Assembly (NCBI GenBank): GCA_016185425.1
Contig: JACPNQ010000034.1
Coordinates: 186,001-250,000 of the forward strand
Origin: Acidobacteriota bacterium
Lineage (GTDB): Bacteria; Acidobacteriota; Terriglobia; Bryobacterales; Bryobacteraceae
Length of the DNA: 64,000 nucleotides
Reading direction: 5' to 3'
Position 1 is the stretch's first letter. Every line of letters starts with the position of its first letter. Positions 32,266-40,537 of this stretch are shown piece after piece. The notes under the pieces were generated by a model. That model was not told the origin of the DNA, did no database searches, and worked only from the letters and a program-made list of their open reading frames with translations. Made by a program: the position numbers and the translations under genes.

Positions 32266-33420
32266 ATGAAAACCTGCTATTTTGACGCATTTTCGGGCAT
32301 CTCTGGCGATATGACCGTCGGGGCGCTGCTTGACGCCGGCGCGGATGGGCCGGCTCTGCTCGACGCTCTCAATTCGCTCAATCTCGGCGCCAGTTACTCC
32401 TTCGAAAAGACCAAACGGCGCGGCATTGCCGCCACCAAGTTTCATGTCGATGGCGGTGAGCAGAAAGCGCATCGCCACCTGCCGCACATTGTCCGGATCA
32501 TCGAGAACGCCGCGCGTTTGAGTGACCAGACCAAGCAACGCTCGCTCGCCGTGTTCAATGCGCTCGGCGCGGCCGAATCGAAGATCCACAATCAGCCGCT
32601 GGAAAAGGTGCACTTCCACGAAGTCGGCGCGGTGGATTCCATATCCGACATCGTCGGCGCCTGCTATGGCCTCGAGCTGTTGAACGTTGGTGAGATCTAC
32701 TGCTCGCCGATCAACGTCGGCAGCGGCACGGTGGAGACCGACCACGGCACGCTGCCGGTGCCCGCCCCGGCGACAGCCGAACTGTTGGTGAACAAACCGG
32801 TCTACTCGAAAGGTCCGGAGATGGAATTGACGACGCCGACGGGCGCGGCGATCGTGGCGGCGTTGGCGTCGGGGTTTGGCTCGATGCCCGCCATGTCGAT
32901 CATCAGTACCGGTTTCGGCGCCGGAACGAAGGAGTTTCCAGGCCAGGCGAACGTGCTTCGAGCCGTGATCGGGGAGCGGACCCACGCCGTTGAATCGACC
33001 ACGGTAACGGTGATCGAGGCGAATATCGACGATTCGACGCCGCAGATGCTCGGTTATGCAATGGACCGGCTGTTCGCGGCCGGTGCTCTTGACGTGACCA
33101 TTCAGCCACTGCTGATGAAGAAGAACCGGCCTGGTTCGTTGCTGTCGGTGATCACGCGTCCCGAAGAGCAGGAAGCCCTGGCGAAGGTCATCCTCGAGGA
33201 GACCACAACGCTTGGTCTGCGCATGTTCACCGCCGAACGCCGGGTGCAGTCGCGCAGCGAAGTGACGGTCGATACGCCCTACGGCAAGGTGCGAATGAAG
33301 GTCACGCCGCAGGGCGCAAGCCCGGAGTATGACGACTGCCGCGCGCTAGCCGCTGAAAAGGGCGTGCCGCTGAAGAAGGTGCTGGCCGAAGCCCAGTTTG
33401 CGTATTGGAAAGAGTTCTAG
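32266..33420 (+). CDS. larC: Nickel-pincer cofactor biosynthesis protein LarC
   Basis: A 384-residue LarC: Y-F-D-A-F-S-G-I-S-G-D-M-T-V-G-A-L-L near the start, H-F-H-E-V-G-A-V-D-S-I-x-D-I-V-G-A near residue 117, and E-A-N-I-D-D-S-T-P-Q in the second half. LarC inserts nickel into the pincer cofactor used by lactate racemase and related racemases. Here the protein is one continuous frame, unlike the frameshift-encoded larC of some lactobacilli. No larA, larB or larE lies nearby. metG starts 6 bases after its stop. Confidence 0.93.
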   Translation: MKTCYFDAFSGISGDMTVGALLDAGADGPALLDALNSLNLGASYSFEKTKRRGIAATKFHVDGGEQKAHRHLPHIVRIIENAARLSDQTKQRSLAVFNALGAAESKIHNQPLEKVHFHEVGAVDSISDIVGACYGLELLNVGEIYCSPINVGSGTVETDHGTLPVPAPATAELLVNKPVYSKGPEMELTTPTGAAIVAALASGFGSMPAMSIISTGFGAGTKEFPGQANVLRAVIGERTHAVESTTVTVIEANIDDSTPQMLGYAMDRLFAAGALDVTIQPLLMKKNRPGSLLSVITRPEEQEALAKVILEETTTLGLRMFTAERRVQSRSEVTVDTPYGKVRMKVTPQGASPEYDDCRALAAEKGVPLKKVLAEAQFAYWKEF

Positions 33421-33425
33421 GCCGA

Positions 33426-35366
33426 ATGGAAAAGTTCTACATTACAACGCCGATTTACTATGTCAACGCCGCGCCCCACATCGGGCATACCTACACGACC
33501 ATCGCAAGCGATGTCGTGAAGCGGTACAAGCGCATGCAGGGGTTCGATGCGCGATTGACGACAGGTACCGACGAGCACGGCCAGAAGATTGAGCGGAGCG
33601 CGAAAAAGGCCGGAAAGTCGCCGCAGGAGTTCACGGACACGATTGCCGCCGAGTTCAAACAGACCTGGGAGAACTTTGCATTCGGCATCGACTATTTCCA
33701 GCGCACGACCTCCGGTAGCCACGCCAGGAAGGTGCAGGAGTTGTATCGCCGCTGCAAGGCGAACGGATACATCTACAAGAGCTCCTACACCGGCTACTAC
33801 TCGGTGGTGCAGGAAGCGTTTGTGCAGGACGCCAAAGAAGGCGACGTGGATCCGGAGACGGGTCAGCCGCTCGAGTTGGTGACGGAGGAGAACTGTTTCT
33901 TCAAGCTTTCGGCCTTTACCGAAAAACTGATTGCATTCCACGAGCGCAACCCCGATTTTCTGCAGCCGGAAACACGCCGGAATGAAGTGCTGGCGTTCCT
34001 GAAGCAGGAAGGTGGGCTGAAGGATCTGTCGATCAGCCGCTCGACGATAAAATGGGGTATTCCGGTTCCGGATGAGCCGGATCATGTCTTCTATGTGTGG
34101 TTCGACGCGCTGACGACGTACATGAGCGCTGTCGAGGGCACCGAACTCTGGCCGGCCGATATCCACATGATCGGCAAGGAGATCGTGCGTTTCCACGCCA
34201 TCTACTGGCCGGCGTTTCTATGGGCGGCGGAGTGGCCGATCCCGAAGAAGATCTTCGCGCACGGCTGGCTGCTGTTCGATAACAACAAGATGTCGAAATC
34301 GCGCGGAAACATCGTGCGGCCGGAGCCGATCCGGCAGGCGATGGGTGCCGATGCCCTGCGTTATTATCTGCTGCGCGAAATCGTTTTCGGCTCGGATGGA
34401 AATTTCGCCTACGATGCGATGGTGACGCGCTACAACGCCGATCTCGCGAATGGATTGGGTAATCTGGCCAGCCGCACGCTGAGCATGATTCACCAGTACC
34501 GCGGCGGAACGGTGAAGACGAATGGCGGCGACCAGCCGCTGCCGTTGGGTGCGACGATCTCCGCGGCCATCGAGGGCTACGAACGGCTGGATTTTTCGAA
34601 GGCGCTCGAAAGCATCTGGAGCCTGATCAGTGCGGCGGACAAGTACATCGTCGAGCAGGCGCCGTGGAAACTGGCCAAGGCCGAGGGCGCCGCGGACCAG
34701 TTGGACGCTGTGTTGGCGAATGTCTATGACGCGCTGCGTGTCGTGACGGTGCTGGCCGCGCCGGTGCTGCCGGATTCCTGCGCACGGATCTGGAAGCTGC
34801 TCGGTTTCGCGACGGCAGTGGAAGATCAACGGCTGGGCGCGTTGGAAGATCCCGCGGATACCGATACAAGAACCATTCCGCCGGTGGAACCTGTCTTCCC
34901 CCGGCTCGACATGAAAGTGACGATCGATAAATTGAACGACTTGGAACAGCAGGAAGCGGCGCGCCAGGCGGCGCTGCTGGGCAAGACGGCGGAAGAACCG
35001 AAGCCCGCTGACGAAGGGATGCCGATCCCGCTCTCGCCCGAGATCACCATCGACGATTTTGTCAAAGTAGACTTGCGCGTCGGCGAAGTGAAGTTCGCTG
35101 AACGCGTGAAGGGCGCCGACAAACTGCTGCACCTGAAAGTCGATATCGGCGAGACCGAACCCCGCACCATCGTTGCGGGCATCGCGCTTGTCTACGAGCC
35201 GGAAAAGCTGATCGGCCGCAAGGTCGTCATCGTCGCCAATCTCGCGCCGCGCAAGCTCCGCGGCATTGAGAGCCGGGGCATGATTGTCGCCGCGTCGCTG
35301 GAGGGCGGCAAGCCGATCCTCTCCGGCTTCCTCGAGCACGTCCCCATCGGCGCGCGCCTGAAGTAA
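33426..35366 (+). CDS. metG: Methionyl-tRNA synthetase with C-terminal tRNA-binding domain
   Basis: A 646-residue class I synthetase. The HIGH motif is P-H-I-G-H-T-Y near residue 17 and the KMSKS motif is N-N-K-M-S-K-S-R-G-N near residue 284. The stretch between G-Y-Y-S-V-V-Q-E-A-F-V-Q and E-L-V-T-E-E-N-C-F-F-K-L-S, where many MetRS enzymes carry zinc cysteines, has none. Residues 540-646 are an EMAPII/TRBD-type domain (F-V-K-V-D-L-R-V-G-E-V). It charges tRNA-Met. The start 6 bases after larC is chosen over one 21 bases upstream inside larC. TatD follows after 2 bases. Confidence 0.97.
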   Translation: MEKFYITTPIYYVNAAPHIGHTYTTIASDVVKRYKRMQGFDARLTTGTDEHGQKIERSAKKAGKSPQEFTDTIAAEFKQTWENFAFGIDYFQRTTSGSHARKVQELYRRCKANGYIYKSSYTGYYSVVQEAFVQDAKEGDVDPETGQPLELVTEENCFFKLSAFTEKLIAFHERNPDFLQPETRRNEVLAFLKQEGGLKDLSISRSTIKWGIPVPDEPDHVFYVWFDALTTYMSAVEGTELWPADIHMIGKEIVRFHAIYWPAFLWAAEWPIPKKIFAHGWLLFDNNKMSKSRGNIVRPEPIRQAMGADALRYYLLREIVFGSDGNFAYDAMVTRYNADLANGLGNLASRTLSMIHQYRGGTVKTNGGDQPLPLGATISAAIEGYERLDFSKALESIWSLISAADKYIVEQAPWKLAKAEGAADQLDAVLANVYDALRVVTVLAAPVLPDSCARIWKLLGFATAVEDQRLGALEDPADTDTRTIPPVEPVFPRLDMKVTIDKLNDLEQQEAARQAALLGKTAEEPKPADEGMPIPLSPEITIDDFVKVDLRVGEVKFAERVKGADKLLHLKVDIGETEPRTIVAGIALVYEPEKLIGRKVVIVANLAPRKLRGIESRGMIVAASLEGGKPILSGFLEHVPIGARLK

Positions 35367-35368
35367 AG

Positions 35369-36154
35369 ATGTGGATCGACTCGCATTGCCACCTCGACGG
35401 CCACCGCTTCGATGACGACCGCGAAGCGGTGATCGAGCGGGCGCTGGCGGCCGGTGTGACGAAGATGTTGACCATCGGCACCGGCGATGGCCCGCCCGAT
35501 CTCGACGTGGCGATCCGCTTAGCCGAACGATACGGCTGCATTTACGCGAGTGCCGGCGTCCACCCGCATGACGCGGCGAAATGGACACCAGACTGTGGCC
35601 CGGCAATGCGCGAGCGCATGAGCCATCCGCGTGTCGTGGCGCTGGGCGAGATCGGTCTCGACTACCACTACGATTTCTCGCCCCGCGACGTGCAGCAGCG
35701 TGTCTTCATCGAACAGATGGAGATCGCGGCGGAAGCACGCAAGCCCATCCTGATCCACACGCGCGAGGCATGGGACGACACATTTGCTCTCATCGAAAAG
35801 CATTGGTTTCCCACCGGCCTCCCCGGCGTGATGCACTGTTTCTCCGGCGGACCGGCGGAGGCGGAGCGGTCTCTGCAACTCGGCTTCACCATCAGCTTCG
35901 CGGGCATCGTGACGTATCCGAAGGCTCCCGAGGTGCGAGAAGCCGCCATGCTAACACCATTGGATCGCATGATGGTGGAAACGGACTGCCCGTATCTCGC
36001 TCCTGTTCCCCTGCGCGGTAAGCGTAACGAGCCGGCCTACGTGGTCCGCACTGGCGAAATGCTGGCCGGTTTGCGCGATGTAAGTCCGGAAAAATTGGCG
36101 CGCTACACGAGTGAAAACTTCGTGCGCCTGTTCCCCGCCGCGGCATCTGCATAA
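35369..36154 (+). CDS. tatD: TatD-family metal-dependent hydrolase (DNase)
   Basis: A 261-residue TIM-barrel hydrolase. Metal ligands: D-S-H-C-H-L-D near the start, G-E-I-G-L-D-Y near residue 93, P-I-L-I-H-T-R-E, the M-H-C-F-S-G segment, and the final V-E-T-D-C-P-Y-L-A-P. TatD proteins are 3'-5' exonucleases or DNases; despite the name they are not part of protein export. The gene follows metG by 2 bases, a conserved pairing in many bacteria. Confidence 0.95.
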   Translation: MWIDSHCHLDGHRFDDDREAVIERALAAGVTKMLTIGTGDGPPDLDVAIRLAERYGCIYASAGVHPHDAAKWTPDCGPAMRERMSHPRVVALGEIGLDYHYDFSPRDVQQRVFIEQMEIAAEARKPILIHTREAWDDTFALIEKHWFPTGLPGVMHCFSGGPAEAERSLQLGFTISFAGIVTYPKAPEVREAAMLTPLDRMMVETDCPYLAPVPLRGKRNEPAYVVRTGEMLAGLRDVSPEKLARYTSENFVRLFPAAASA

Positions 36155-36192
36155 GTGATGGCGGCGTTGACTGCGTTACACTGGGATATTTC

Positions 36193-37194
36193 ATGGGTAT
36201 CAGCCGGATTGGTCAAGCCTTAACGGCTCGGGAGATCCTTCAGCTTGTCGAGAAGGATATGCGCCGGGTGGAAGAGGTTATGCGCCTGGAATCGGTCGCA
36301 TCCGTCGACGCGATCTCAGCCATCAATCGGCATATTCAGGCGAGCGGCGGGAAACGCTTACGGCCTACCCTGGTTCTTCTGTCGACGCAGCTCTTCGGCC
36401 CGCTCACGGACACGGCGATTGCCATGGCCGCGGTCGTGGAGATGATCCACACGGCCACGCTGGTGCATGACGATGTCATCGACGCGGCGGAAACGCGCCG
36501 TGGCAAGCCGTCTACGAACGCTCTGTGGGGCAATCAGACCTCCGTTCTTGCCGGCGACTGGCTCTACATGCAAGCCTTCCAGGTGGCGGTGCGGGCGCGT
36601 AATTTCCGCATCCTGGATCTCCTTATCGGCCTCACGCAGTTGATGGTTGAGGGCGAGTTGCTTCAACTCGAACGCATCGGCCGCATCGACATCAGCGAGA
36701 CCGACTACATGGAACTCGTCGACCGCAAAACCGCGAGCCTGTTCAGTATCTGTGCGCGACTGGGCGCCATGACCGGCGGCGCGAACGAAGTGGATGAGAC
36801 GCGTCTGGGTGAGTTCGCCTGGAACCTCGGCATCGCGTTCCAACTTGTCGACGACGTGCTCGATTTTACATCCCGCGAGAAGGTGCTCGGCAAGCCGGTT
36901 GGCAACGATCTGCGCGAAGGCAAAGTCACGCTCCCGCTGGTCTACGCCCTGCAGGACGCGACCGCGGCGGAACGTGAGAAGGTCGCCACCGTACTCCGCG
37001 AGCAGGATTATCAGAGCGTACGCTTCGAAGAGATCACCGGAATTCTGAAGCGCTACAGCGGCGTGGAGCGCGCTATGGAACGCGCGCAGCACTTCACGGA
37101 GCGCGCACGCACGCTGATCAACGAGTTCCCCGAATCGGCCTATCAGCGCGCGTTATTCAGCGTGACCGATCTGATTACGGCGCGCGATCACTGA
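36193..37194 (+). CDS. Long-chain polyprenyl diphosphate synthase
   Basis: A 333-residue trans-prenyltransferase. The first aspartate-rich motif is H-D-D-V-I-D at 93-97 and the second D-D-V-L-D at 220-224; G-G-K-R-L-R-P is at 52-58. It makes the side chain of a quinone by condensing isopentenyl diphosphate onto an allylic primer, as in IspB/HepT-type enzymes; the chain length cannot be read from sequence by eye. It converges with the GGQYP-repeat gene, overlapping it by 7 bases. Confidence 0.93.
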   Translation: MGISRIGQALTAREILQLVEKDMRRVEEVMRLESVASVDAISAINRHIQASGGKRLRPTLVLLSTQLFGPLTDTAIAMAAVVEMIHTATLVHDDVIDAAETRRGKPSTNALWGNQTSVLAGDWLYMQAFQVAVRARNFRILDLLIGLTQLMVEGELLQLERIGRIDISETDYMELVDRKTASLFSICARLGAMTGGANEVDETRLGEFAWNLGIAFQLVDDVLDFTSREKVLGKPVGNDLREGKVTLPLVYALQDATAAEREKVATVLREQDYQSVRFEEITGILKRYSGVERAMERAQHFTERARTLINEFPESAYQRALFSVTDLITARDH

Positions 37195-38624
37195 ATCTTG
37201 TCGAACGTGATGGAGGTGTCCGCTCCGTACTTCCGGTAGTTGCGGAAGTTCAGTTCATTGCGGCTGCATACCGTTCCAGCGGTTTGGCACATGATGTTCT
37301 CGCTGCGGACCGGCAGCAGCACGGATCGTGTTCCGATGCGGACGAAGGCGTATTCCAGCGTGGTCTCCACGCGGTTGAATTCGAAATCTTCGGGGAAGTA
37401 GGTGGCTTTCTGGTCGATACGCAGGATTCGCTTCGTTTCCTGGTCTACCCAGATGGCGCCTTTGTACGGCGGGTTGTAGCTCTTCGTGCCTTGCGGGATG
37501 ACCCTCCAGTGAGAATTTGGCTGCTTCACGGTGTAATCGTAGACGATGGCATCGCGTCCGCCATAGCGCTGCTGGCCGCGCTTGACGAATTTGGCCGCGG
37601 TGAAGGGCGCCAGGATGTCCTGCATTGTCGACGCGAACTCGCCGGTCGACCACGCGCCAGTCTTCTCGATGGGAGTCTTCGCCGCCTTGCCGTTGACGGA
37701 GATTTTCTTGTATTCTTCCTTGCCGTTGACCACCGCCACTTCGGCGGTCACAATGTCTAGTGCCTGCCACTGGAACGGCTTCACTTCGGTGATGTAGCGC
37801 GTGGTGTGCTGCTGGACGATGAAGTCGGGAAGCGATTCGGTGAATTGGCCTGCCACTTCGCGCGCCTCGGCGATAATCGGGTCTACGTTGAGGCCCATGG
37901 CGCCAGCCGTCGTTTGGACTTCCTTATATTCGCCCGGGTCGATCTTTTCCGCTTCGGTTTTTGACGGGAGCGGATCCTCGCCGTCTTTTCGGCCAGGATG
38001 CTGCTGCTTACCACGCTTTAGAACCGGCCGGTCGTCGTCCTTGGACGCTGTGCGCACCGAGTTCTCCGGTTCGGGTTTGGCCGGTGACGCCGTCTCCGCC
38101 GCGGCGGGCGGTTCCTTATCGGCAGATTCGCGCTTGGCCTCTGCCGCGGCCTTTGTCAACATCACTTGCACGGCCGTGTCCGTATCGTCGGGATCGTAGG
38201 AGACCTTCAATTCGTCGCCGGGTTTCAGCAGCGAATCGCGTATCGCACTGTTATCCGCGTCAACGAATTTCGTTTTGGCGAGCAGCCGGAATACGACGGT
38301 TCCTCTTGACGTCGATTCCATCGTCAGCGATTTTTCCGTCAGCAACGTGAGCAAGCCGTCGATCGACTTCCAGTTCGTCTTCGTCTCGACCTTCGCCTTG
38401 GTATCCTTTTCTTTGTCCTTGTCCTTCTGCCCGCGCTTCGGCAGTTTGATAGTCGGAATTCCCATTCCGCCGCCCCCGCCGGGGTACTGGCCGCCCGGGT
38501 AACGTCCCTGGGGATACTGGCCACCCTGCGGATACTGTCCACCCGCAGGATATTGACCCCCGGGATACTGCGCCAGCAGAAACGATGCCACAACGACAAA
38601 CGCCAAGCAGATAGACCGAACCAT
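37188..38624 (-). CDS. Secreted protein with Gly-Gln-Tyr-Pro repeats, unknown function
   Basis: A 478-residue protein with a signal peptide (C-L-A-F-V-V-V-A-S-F-L-L-A-Q). Residues 19-53 are tandem G-G-Q-Y-P-type repeats ending in polyglycine. Residues 60-230 are highly charged and disordered-looking. Residues 235-470 form a beta-rich domain (D-F-I-V-Q-Q-H-T-T-R-Y, T-A-E-V-A-V-V-N-G-K-E-E-Y, I-W-V-D-Q-E-T-K-R-I-L-R-I) like outer-membrane lipoprotein-sorting or LolA-like folds of Acidobacteria. No family can be named with confidence. It is probably an envelope protein. Confidence 0.7.
   Translation of the reverse strand: MVRSICLAFVVVASFLLAQYPGGQYPAGGQYPQGGQYPQGRYPGGQYPGGGGGMGIPTIKLPKRGQKDKDKEKDTKAKVETKTNWKSIDGLLTLLTEKSLTMESTSRGTVVFRLLAKTKFVDADNSAIRDSLLKPGDELKVSYDPDDTDTAVQVMLTKAAAEAKRESADKEPPAAAETASPAKPEPENSVRTASKDDDRPVLKRGKQQHPGRKDGEDPLPSKTEAEKIDPGEYKEVQTTAGAMGLNVDPIIAEAREVAGQFTESLPDFIVQQHTTRYITEVKPFQWQALDIVTAEVAVVNGKEEYKKISVNGKAAKTPIEKTGAWSTGEFASTMQDILAPFTAAKFVKRGQQRYGGRDAIVYDYTVKQPNSHWRVIPQGTKSYNPPYKGAIWVDQETKRILRIDQKATYFPEDFEFNRVETTLEYAFVRIGTRSVLLPVRSENIMCQTAGTVCSRNELNFRNYRKYGADTSITFDKIQ
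38466..38570 (-). repeat. In-gene tandem repeats encoding G-G-Q-Y-P units
   Basis: About five imperfect 15-21-base units coding for G-G-Q-Y-P, A-G-G-Q-Y-P-Q and related pentapeptides, directly after the signal peptide. Such tandem repeats can vary in number between strains. Units vary in their third bases, so the array is not freshly expanded. Confidence 0.75.
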
Positions 38625-38685
38625 CGGAGCGCCCTCGCCGTTATTCTATTCGTTTTCACACCGCGGCAATACAATAGAAATGTTA

Positions 38686-39030
38686 ATGGCCGAACACGAA
38701 CTAAGCTACGAAGTAACGCCGCGCGAGGTGGAAGACCGCCGCGCCGCCGGCGAGAAGCTATGCCTCATCGATGTGCGGGAGGACGCGGAATGGCACATTT
38801 GCCGCATCGGCGGAGCGAACCTCGTACCGATGAACACAGTGCCCGCACGGCTTCAGGAACTGGAGATGCAAGCGGATTCTACGCCTTTGATTGTTTACTG
38901 CCATCACGGTGTCCGTAGTCTGAATGTCGTCTATTGGTTGCGAAAGAACGGTGTGGAGAACTGCCAGAGCATGGCGGGCGGCATTGACCGCTGGAGCGCC
39001 GAGATAGACGCCTCCGTACCGCGCTATTAG
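38686..39030 (+). CDS. Rhodanese-like domain protein
   Basis: A 114-residue single rhodanese domain: L-I-D-V-R-E-D-A-E-W-H-I near residue 28 and the active-site loop Y-C-H-H-G-V-R-S with Cys72. Compare GlpE- and PspE-like sulfurtransferases. The active Cys and the Arg/Ser of the loop are kept, so it should carry a persulfide. A start 6 bases upstream is also possible. It is the first gene of a co-directional block that includes a sulfatase and cysK. Confidence 0.92.
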   Translation: MAEHELSYEVTPREVEDRRAAGEKLCLIDVREDAEWHICRIGGANLVPMNTVPARLQELEMQADSTPLIVYCHHGVRSLNVVYWLRKNGVENCQSMAGGIDRWSAEIDASVPRY

Positions 39031-39043
39031 TACAATCCGAGAA

Positions 39044-40468
39044 GTGCCAATCAATACCTCCCGCCGTCAGTTTCTCCGCTTCGCCGCGGGCGCCGCAGCG
39101 TTGCAGGCGCAGACCGTCCAGCCGCCGAACATCGTCTTCATCATGGCTGACGATTTAGGCTACGGCGACCTCGGCTGCTACGGCCAGAAGCTGATCAAAA
39201 CGCCGAACATCGACCAACTGGCCGCTGAGGGCATGCGCTTCACCGACTGCTACGCCGGATGCACCGTCTGTGCGCCGTCCCGCTCGGTGCTGATGACGGG
39301 CAAGCATACCGGCCATACGTCGGTGCGGGCGAATACGGGCGGCGTGCCGTTGCTCGCCGAAGACGTCACTGTGGCCGAAGTGTTGAAGGAGGCCGGTTAT
39401 CTCACCGGCGGATTCGGCAAATGGGGGCTTGGCGATATCAATTCCGACGGCGTGCCGTGGAAGCAGGGCTTCGATACGTTTTTCGGCTTCCTGCACCAGA
39501 TTCACGCGCACTATCAGTACCCGGGATTCCTCTACTACAACGGTGAGGTGCAACCGTACCGCGATAACAACGGAGGTTACAAGGAGATCTACGCTAACGA
39601 CCAGATGGCACGGCAGGCGGCGGCGTTTCCATTGGAAGGGAAGATGAAGAAGAAGCCTTTCTTCCTCTACGTGCCGTTGACTCTCCCGCATCTGGAACTG
39701 CTGGTGCCGTCCGATTCCATGCAGCCCTACGACAAGACAATTATCGAAGATGGCGCTTTTCACGATCCCCGCAATCACTACGCTCATCAGAACAAGCCGC
39801 GAACCGCCTACGCCGGCATGGTGTCGCGCGTCGACCGCTACGTGGGAGATATTATGGCGGCGCTTAAGGAGTTGTCGCTCGAGGAAAACACCATCGTCTT
39901 CTTTTGCAGCGACAACGGAACCGCCGCGCCGCTCTGGAACGATAAGGGCTATTTCAACAGCGCGGGGCCGTTCCGCGGGCACAAGACGAACATGTACGAG
40001 GGCGGCATCCGCACGCCGATGATCGTCCGCTGGAAAGGCCGCATTAAGCCCGGTTCCGTCAGCGGTTTCCCCTGGTATTTCGCCGACGTCATGCCGACAC
40101 TGGCGGAACTTGCGGGTGCCAAAGCCCCGGCCGATATCGATGGTATCTCTATCGTGCCCACTCTCCTCGGCAAAGGCACGCAGAAGAAGCACGAGTATCT
40201 CTACTGGGAACTTCCCAAGTACGACAAGGCCAGCGGCACATTCGCCGATGACGTGCCGATGCAGGCTGTGCGCATGGGCAATTGGAAAGGCGTGCGTCCG
40301 AAAGCAGGTGGTGCGCTGGAACTGTATGACCTGTCGAAGGACATAGGCGAGAAAACCGATTTGGCCGCCAAATTCCCAACCGTGGCGAAGAAGTTGGAAG
40401 AGATCTGCCAACGGGCGCGTACGAAACCGCGTGTGCAGAAAGACATCCCGAATCCTCACTGGCAGTAG
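39044..40468 (+). CDS. Secreted sulfatase (formylglycine type)
   Basis: A 474-residue arylsulfatase-family enzyme. It opens S-R-R-Q-F-L-R-F-A-A-G-A-A-A, a twin-arginine signal. The formylglycine site is C-A-P-S-R at 76-80 (Cys type, needing formylglycine-generating enzyme). Metal ligands are in M-A-D-D-L-G-Y-G-D and in the late F-C-S-D-N-G-T. It would cleave sulfate esters from a polysaccharide or small molecule in the periplasm; substrate unknown. No formylglycine-generating enzyme lies in the window. GTG start. It follows the rhodanese gene by 13 bases. Confidence 0.93.
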   Translation: MPINTSRRQFLRFAAGAAALQAQTVQPPNIVFIMADDLGYGDLGCYGQKLIKTPNIDQLAAEGMRFTDCYAGCTVCAPSRSVLMTGKHTGHTSVRANTGGVPLLAEDVTVAEVLKEAGYLTGGFGKWGLGDINSDGVPWKQGFDTFFGFLHQIHAHYQYPGFLYYNGEVQPYRDNNGGYKEIYANDQMARQAAAFPLEGKMKKKPFFLYVPLTLPHLELLVPSDSMQPYDKTIIEDGAFHDPRNHYAHQNKPRTAYAGMVSRVDRYVGDIMAALKELSLEENTIVFFCSDNGTAAPLWNDKGYFNSAGPFRGHKTNMYEGGIRTPMIVRWKGRIKPGSVSGFPWYFADVMPTLAELAGAKAPADIDGISIVPTLLGKGTQKKHEYLYWELPKYDKASGTFADDVPMQAVRMGNWKGVRPKAGGALELYDLSKDIGEKTDLAAKFPTVAKKLEEICQRARTKPRVQKDIPNPHWQ

Positions 40469-40509
40469 CCGCGAAGTTTACGGAACTCTCTATTCGCGGA
40501 TTTCGTTTT
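40469..40509 (+). terminator. Weak terminator-like inverted repeat after the sulfatase gene
   Basis: CCGCGAA at 40469-40475 and its complement TTCGCGG at 40493-40499, followed by ATTTCGTTTT. The stem is short and the loop long (17 bases), so this is only a candidate. Confidence 0.3.
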
Positions 40510-40537
40510 ACCCGGCAAGGGGGATGTCGACAAATCC

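Noticed and set aside
34218..35606. Open frame antisense to metG and tatD
   Set aside because: Shadow of two well-defined genes, low-complexity Arg/Asp composition.
39155..40459. Long open frame antisense to the sulfatase gene
   Set aside because: It lies fully inside a gene with clear catalytic motifs; the frame is Arg/His/Val-rich, typical of the complement of high-GC coding sequence, and has no ribosome site.
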